Shown: positions 58,703-64,000 of the stretch, piece by piece
Numbering within the stretch: the stretch's first letter is position 1
How the letters are laid out: every line of letters starts with the position of its first letter
DNA from: Bimastos eiseni
Taxonomy: Eukaryota > Annelida > Clitellata > Crassiclitellata > Lumbricidae
NCBI GenBank assembly: GCA_959347315.1
Contig: OY365822.1
Span: 9,935,127-9,999,126 of the forward strand
Reading direction: 5' to 3'
Length of the DNA stretch: 64,000 bases
Position numbers and translations under genes: made by a program
Notes under the pieces: model-generated
Database searches by the model: none
What the model saw: only the letters and a program-made list of their open reading frames with translations
Told to the model about the DNA's origin: nothing

Positions 58703-61700
58703 TTATTTAGCGCCAAGCATCTGAGAACTCGCCTCATTATTATACAGCGCAATAGTTTCCTCGCTCGCCTTAAGATTGACCTCTTCGCTCAGCACGAGCT
58801 TCTCGTCCCTCTCGTCCACATTTCCGATCTCTTCCACATCCGGTCTTTCGATCTCGTTGTCCACTAGGACTGAGCCGGAGAAGTCGTAGAGGACCGTGGT
58901 CTGTGTCTTCAACAGTCGCCTCCTCGACGGTCCTCCGCCCATCGCAACTGCCACTCCCTTCTTCGCCCTGCAGGCCCCTCCGCCGCTGACAGTCTCCGAT
59001 CTCACTTCCGGGTCAGAGGTCAGCCGACTGCAGCGACACGGCCCGACGAACGCCTTCTTGAAGCTGTCGTTGGTGAAGGCGTAGAGCAAGGGGTTGATGG
59101 CGCTGTTTGAGTAGGTGAGGACCGTAAAGAACTGGAAGAGGTTGATGGACCAGGGTGGCAGCCGACCTCCTCCGACGAAGACTATGTGCACCTGGAAGGC
59201 CCAGTAAGGCAACCAGCAGACTATGAACACCGAGATGATGATCGTTACCAGGGTCGTGACGCTTCTCCGCCCTCTCGGCTTCTTATCGCCCCCTGGACGC
59301 AGGTTCAGCCTCTTCGAGCGCAGACGAAGGACCAGGAGGAGGTAAAAGACGAAGATGAGGGCCACCGGAAGTACGAACCCAACAAAGAGGTTGTAGACGA
59401 AGTAGATTGGCATTGCTGTGACCTTATGCTCGGCTGGCCAGTCCACATAACAGCTGTAGCGGGCCTCTGAATGGGACGGAGTGCTGTTGCCTGGAGCCGG
59501 GGGCTGGGGCAACTGCTTGGCGTAGAGAACGATGGGTACCATGAGGGCAAACGACACGACCCACGTCAGGGCCACCTCTATGGCCGCGAACTTAGTGGCT
59601 CGAAATCGGAGAGATTTTATGGGAAACCAGACGGCGAAAAATCGATCAGCACTCATCAGGGTCAAAGTAAAAGTACCTACGAATCAATCAATCAATCAGT
59701 CAAAATTAGTCAATCAGTCAGATAGTGGATCAGTCAGTCAATCAGTCAATAAATCTGTTCTTGGATCAATAAATCAATCAGCCTTTTATTGTTACCACAG
59801 CAGAACAGTAAAACAAACATGATAAAATGGTAGATGCACAGTTGGTAACAATGGGTGGACCCAAAGGAACAGAAGTTCCGCATGCAGTATCTCTCTAATA
59901 CCATTATACATTCAGTGATCAAGCTGACTTGATAAGTCGCATTTATTTCTTTAAAAATTTTAATGTCTTTCTTAAATGTTAATACATGCATAAAATGTCT
60001 TTGATTTCGACTAAAAACAGAAAAAGAACATTTCAATTGATATTACATGCAACAATCTCAAACTAACATCAGTTATGACATGCCACAATGCGATACACAA
60101 TATTTACTAAGTATGCAATGTGATACGAATATTCACCAAGTTTCATGCAATATCAAACAAAGGTAATTTATAATTTAGATTGGACATAAAATACATTTTC
60201 AGTCTGTTTCTGAACTGATGCAAAGTAGGGAGGCAGATTAGTACATTCGAAAATGATCAGTCAAGCGCATATGACTTTCTGTTGTCCTTATCACCATAGC
60301 AAATAACAACTATCATTTCCCAACACGGCAGGTGAAACTGTAATTTCAATAAGTAATTTATGGTGCGCCGGCGTCGAATGCATTTTAATATGCATCAACC
60401 GATAGCTGCACAGAAACATGAGGTCAGTCATTAAAGATTCTAAGACGTTTCATCCCTGGACGATTCATCACGGATTATTCATCGCCAGACGATTCATCAC
60501 GGACTATTCATCCCCAGACGATTCATCACGGATTATTCATACCCGAGGACATTTCATCAAGTGGATTGTTATCATAGGGCGATTCATCTCCAATAATTAA
60601 TGTTTTATTGCTTCAATACTTCGTATCAGTTTCATTTATCAAGAATTATAAAGCAACGTTTGAATAACTTTAGCATGCGATATTAAAAGAGAATATTTGT
60701 TAAATGAATGATAACGAATGACTTCTGTGAACACAGGGGAGAAAACGCAGACAAATCAAGCTATACATCTTGCATTTCTAGCGCCAATAAGGCAAAGTGC
60801 GTGTTATATTTAATTAGTTTGAGTTGAGTCACATGAGAGCGTTTCGGCCAAATTACGCAAATATTATCGACAAACTTAAGAGATGCGTCAACTTTAATTA
60901 GGCCTAAGACTGATATTATAATTACATCAAGGTAATTGTGAGACGTGTCAACTTTCGGTTGCACTGCTAAGATTAAGAAATTAATGGTTGAGGTAGTGGC
61001 ATGAAGTGAAAATCGCTCTGAATTAGTGAAACAATAAAACGTTAATTATTATGGGAGACGAAGCGTCCTATGATAAACAGTCCATCTGGTGCAACGTCCG
61101 GGGATGAAACGTCCGTCTACCGTCATTAAGAGAGAGAGAGAGTCCATAGTGGATTTGATAAATTTGAAAAAATTAGTTTAAGTCCTAAGTTGAAACGAAG
61201 TGATATAGGCAACTGAGATGGAGGAAGGAAAGAGGGAAGAAAGTAGGGAGACATTGAGGGAGAGATTAAAACCCAGGTCCTGCAACAGAAAAAGCTCGTT
61301 CGCCAAAGCAGTTCTATAGATATGACCATGGACGGATGGATAAGCAGTTGCTTTCGTGGAATATTGATTGGTCTGAGTATTAAGGACTTACTGTGAGTTA
61401 TTGTGACTGATACGATGTTATCACTTACAGCGAGAGATTTAGAATCTGAAATAAGGCTGTAACGCTGAATAGTACTGGACGATCTGTACAAATCAGCATT
61501 TCTGCCTTACATCTGTGCATATAGATGTCACGAATTGCCCTTATACCCTGTATATGTCTTATATATATATATATTAGCTGAATCTATTGGACTCATAAGC
61601 CTATATTGCGGATAAACACTGCATTGATCCGTATATGTGTATAATACTCAATATGTAATGAAGGCTCGATGGTCGTCGTTGGCCGTGAGGGTCCAAAAGG

Positions 61701-63212
61701 GATGGTCGGGTCAACGGGGAAAGCGAAGGGGGGTAAAAGCAACAGGAAGAAGGGAAAGGGGCGGTTTTTTTCTTTTGTTGGTTCGGAGTTCGTTCGGCGA
61801 GGGTTTCGTCGCTTCCACTGCCAGAAGGACGAATTCCAGACGCGAGGGTTTCGTCGCTTCCACGACTGGAAGGGCGAACGGACGCGAGGGCTTCGACGCT
61901 TCTCCTGCTGGAGGGACGAATTCCAGACGCGAGGGTTCCATCGCTTCCACTGCTAGAAGGGCGACCGGACGCGAGGGCTTCAACGCTCGCTCCCACTGCC
62001 AGAAGGACGACGACCACTGGACTGTGTTTTTCTTCTCGGCCGAAAAGACGACCAGAAGCCAGGACACTCAACGAACACCTGGGACTTGTGAGTGAGGAAC
62101 GAGTTGTTGTTGGGTTGGGGGTGGCCTGAGGGAGGGTAGCGGCCATCGAAGCAGGGTAGTCCTAGAGGTTACCAGACGTTTTTTGTTTGAAGTTCTTATT
62201 CACTAAATTTCTGTTTTGACTATATTTCTTTCTATGATTAAAATCTGACTATATATCATCTAACAGAGTGTGCTCAATAAATGTAAACCTCTTTAGCATC
62301 CAGGCGTTTACCTCCTGGAAATAACCTGTCATCTAAAATAATAACAAACTCGTGACAATAGATCGGTCCGGAATCTGAGGACAATTTCACACAAAGTCAA
62401 GAAAAACAATACAGCAGTAAATTACCACTAAATTCTTAAATAGTTCGCCATAAAAAGCTAAAATAATAGAAATGTCTACAGTGATTGGCGTCTCTTGCCC
62501 GTCGTGTTTTCCATTCCAAACGTAACTCTCACCCTTTCAAGAACTCTTATTCAAACTCACTTGATCGTTCACCTTCCAATCCTCGACCAAAGCGACACTC
62601 GCCTCAACGGCCACCCTGCCTCCTCTGATCCTCTGGAAACCGAACTCTTACCTCCCGCGGACTATTCTTCGTACAACTCATCTGATTCAATGCAACGCTC
62701 GTGAATAAGCTGGCGCCCGGCTCTTAGCTTCCGAGTGGCGCCTTAGAAGTTTAGAGATTACTATAACGATGACGCCGGCTGAGCGATGTACATGTACCTG
62801 TAAACATGTTGATTGACGTGAGGATGTAGTAGACCTTACAGAGGAGGGCTCCAAACGCCCATCGCTCAAGTATAGAGGTCGTTGCTACCATCGGAAGACC
62901 AATTAGGAAGAGTCCGTCGGCCACGGAGAGGTTCAGTATGTATACGTTCGTGACCGTCTTCATCTTTGCAAACTTAGCGATGACGGTCACGACAAGGGTG
63001 TTGCCAATCAGTCCAACGGTGCAGATGACGAGGTAGCTCATGATGAGCACCAGCCTCACCACGCCGAAGCCGGAGTCGTCGTCACGCTCCGTTGCCGTTG
63101 AGATGTTCCGGTCCAGCGGTGATGTGTCGTTGTTTCCGGTCGAGTTGCTGTTGGATACCAGTTCCGCATCGTCATGGCAACAGTAGTCGAGAGCAGAAGT
63201 GTTGTCGATCAT
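58703..63212 (-). CDS. Class A GPCR, somatostatin/allatostatin-C receptor type, two coding exons
   Basis: Coding exons 62798-63212 and 58703-59676 join by a GT-AG phase-1 intron (462 aa). Start taken at the ATG at 63212; an acceptor-like AG at 63258 suggests an upstream 5' UTR exon. Residues 1-50 are extracellular with several Asn sequons. TM1 has GLIGNTLVV, TM2 LNLSVADGLF, TM3 CKVYYILTSINMFTG then TFTLTLMSADRF (D149-R150-F151), TM6 CWLPYWAFQ, TM7 TYSNSAINPLLYAFTND. MSADRFFAVWFPIKSLRFR and the TSINMFT motif resemble arthropod allatostatin-C and vertebrate somatostatin receptors, Gi/o-coupled receptors for cyclic neuropeptides. Cys125 and a Cys in YSCYVDW fit the usual disulfide. The 3.1-kb intron holds CAAT/CAGT repeats and minisatellites. 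AATAAA overlaps the stop codon. Confidence 0.85.
59680..59790. repeat. (CAAT/CAGT)n repeat
   Basis: Imperfect AATCAATCAGTCA units, located in the GPCR intron just beyond the acceptor of exon 2. Confidence 0.8.
60445..60585. repeat. Minisatellite, about 28-bp unit
   Basis: Four to five units around CCAGACGATTCATCACGG and ATTATTCAT, in the GPCR intron. Confidence 0.8.
61795..62012. repeat. Minisatellite, 42-45-bp unit
   Basis: Five units starting CGAGGGTTTCGTCGCTTCCA with alternating GAATTCCAGACG and GGGCGAACGGACG ends. Frames are open on both strands because units are near multiples of three. Located in the GPCR intron. Confidence 0.85.
62697..62765 (+). repeat. Dispersed repeat (GTGAATAAGCTGGCGCC family)
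   Basis: Ends about 30 bp from the GPCR exon 1 donor. It shares GAATAAGCTGGxGCC and GCGCCTTAGAAGTTT with the copies at about 14420 and 37205. Confidence 0.55.
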
Positions 63213-63257
63213 GATGCTGATGGTCGGTCTGTTGAAATCTGACGATTTGTGTAGCAC

Positions 63258-64000
63258 CTGAATTACGGTGGTATTTACATTGCCAATGGGAGGAGACTCT
63301 CTAGACTGTTGACTTGAGAAATGCGGTTTGAATGTGGTTTCTTGTTAAATATAACTTTTCTTCAGCGTTGAACAGTTTATAGTCTACTCTTCAAAGCTAC
63401 TTCTGGAAGTGCCAGTCCCAAGCCAGAATACAAGTGGAGGGCGACCCCAATGATCCTTGTCATCACACAGCAACTACAACTACCACCACCACCTCTGTCC
63501 AAAGACGAATACTTATCGAACACTCGTAGATAAACTTTATTTGATCCAATAGCAATAAGTTGTGGCTATTATAGCGCTTGAGAATTCGGACATAAGTGTC
63601 TGGTTGCACTACAGCAATGACTTAATACTAGCTTTCCTTCGCATAGCTTCTATTCCCGCTAGCGATGAATTCCCAGCAACCTTTATAACGATCAAGCACC
63701 GAGTCTGTTGTGGCTCTACAACAGATAACGTCGTCCACTTATCCGACGGAAGCGGCGCCGTTCCTCTTCTGTCGCAGGATCTACGGTGGATGCAGAAGCC
63801 CAATGCGTCTGCCGTCGTCTTTTATTCGATACGAACAAAGCGCACCGACCTATGTGTTGTCTTCGGCGGTCGCCAGGCGGCGTCCTTTGTGAACTCATAG
63901 CCGGCGACTATAGAAGGCTCTTGTACTCGTGTGTTATATACAGGCGACTACGCATTGTATAGTTTTTGTGGAGAATCAGAGCAGCTTACAAACGCTAAGG
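63258..64000. other. Upstream flank of the GPCR gene, nothing recognised
   Basis: A TATAGCGCTTGAGAATTCGG tail-like fragment is at about 63569. Frames at 63562-63900 look random. The receptor's first (non-coding) exon and promoter may lie here or beyond. Confidence 0.4.

Noticed and set aside
61601..62146. 181-codon minus-strand ORF rich in Ala, Ser and Arg
   Set aside because: Mostly a translation of the 42-45-bp minisatellite inside the GPCR intron.

Overview
The window is nuclear DNA from a multicellular animal. Genes are split by GT-AG introns of 0.1 to 3 kb, coding is sparse, microsatellites are abundant, and the mobile elements are non-LTR retrotransposon 3' ends, hAT-like elements with 8-bp target duplications and one mariner relic. 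The gene set (a Pol I factor, two class A GPCRs, a TIR-STING protein) and the unsuppressed CpG suggest a marine invertebrate bilaterian such as an echinoderm or mollusc; the sequence alone does not settle the phylum. A run of 200 Ns at 57204-57403 is an assembly gap inside a tetranucleotide array.

Layout. 1-2.1 kb: a 1.36-kb hAT-like element. 2.2-14.3 kb (+): an intron-rich gene recognised as TAF1C, the SL1/TIF-IB subunit that links TBP to RNA polymerase I, ending in the family's MGF C-terminus. 15-17.1 kb: two long minisatellites. 17.9-20.3 kb (+): a probable two-exon gene for a 169-aa protein with one C-terminal membrane segment. 20.4-23.6 kb: simple repeats. 23.6-30.9 kb (-): a six-exon gene whose exons join in frame into a 393-aa soluble protein with an N-terminal TIR domain and a C-terminal STING cyclic-dinucleotide-binding domain. 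31.5-32.4 kb: a decayed non-LTR retrotransposon. 35.2-36.8 kb (+): a single-exon peptide-receptor-like GPCR with a long glycosylated N-terminus. 37.8-39 kb (-): unidentified ORFs. 39-58 kb: mostly microsatellites, MITEs and a mariner relic. 58.7-63.2 kb (-): a two-exon GPCR of the somatostatin/allatostatin-C receptor type.

The most interesting item is the TIR-STING gene. All five splice junctions were checked base by base for GT-AG and phase. The STING pocket residues known to contact cyclic dinucleotides in vertebrate STING are present, the usual N-terminal membrane helices are replaced by a TIR domain, and no TBK1/IRF3 tail is present. The TIR keeps a glutamate at the position of the SARM1 catalytic residue. 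This suggests a cyclic-dinucleotide-triggered TIR effector resembling bacterial TIR-STING antiphage proteins more than vertebrate STING. The other genes look functionally unrelated; no operon-like coupling is seen.
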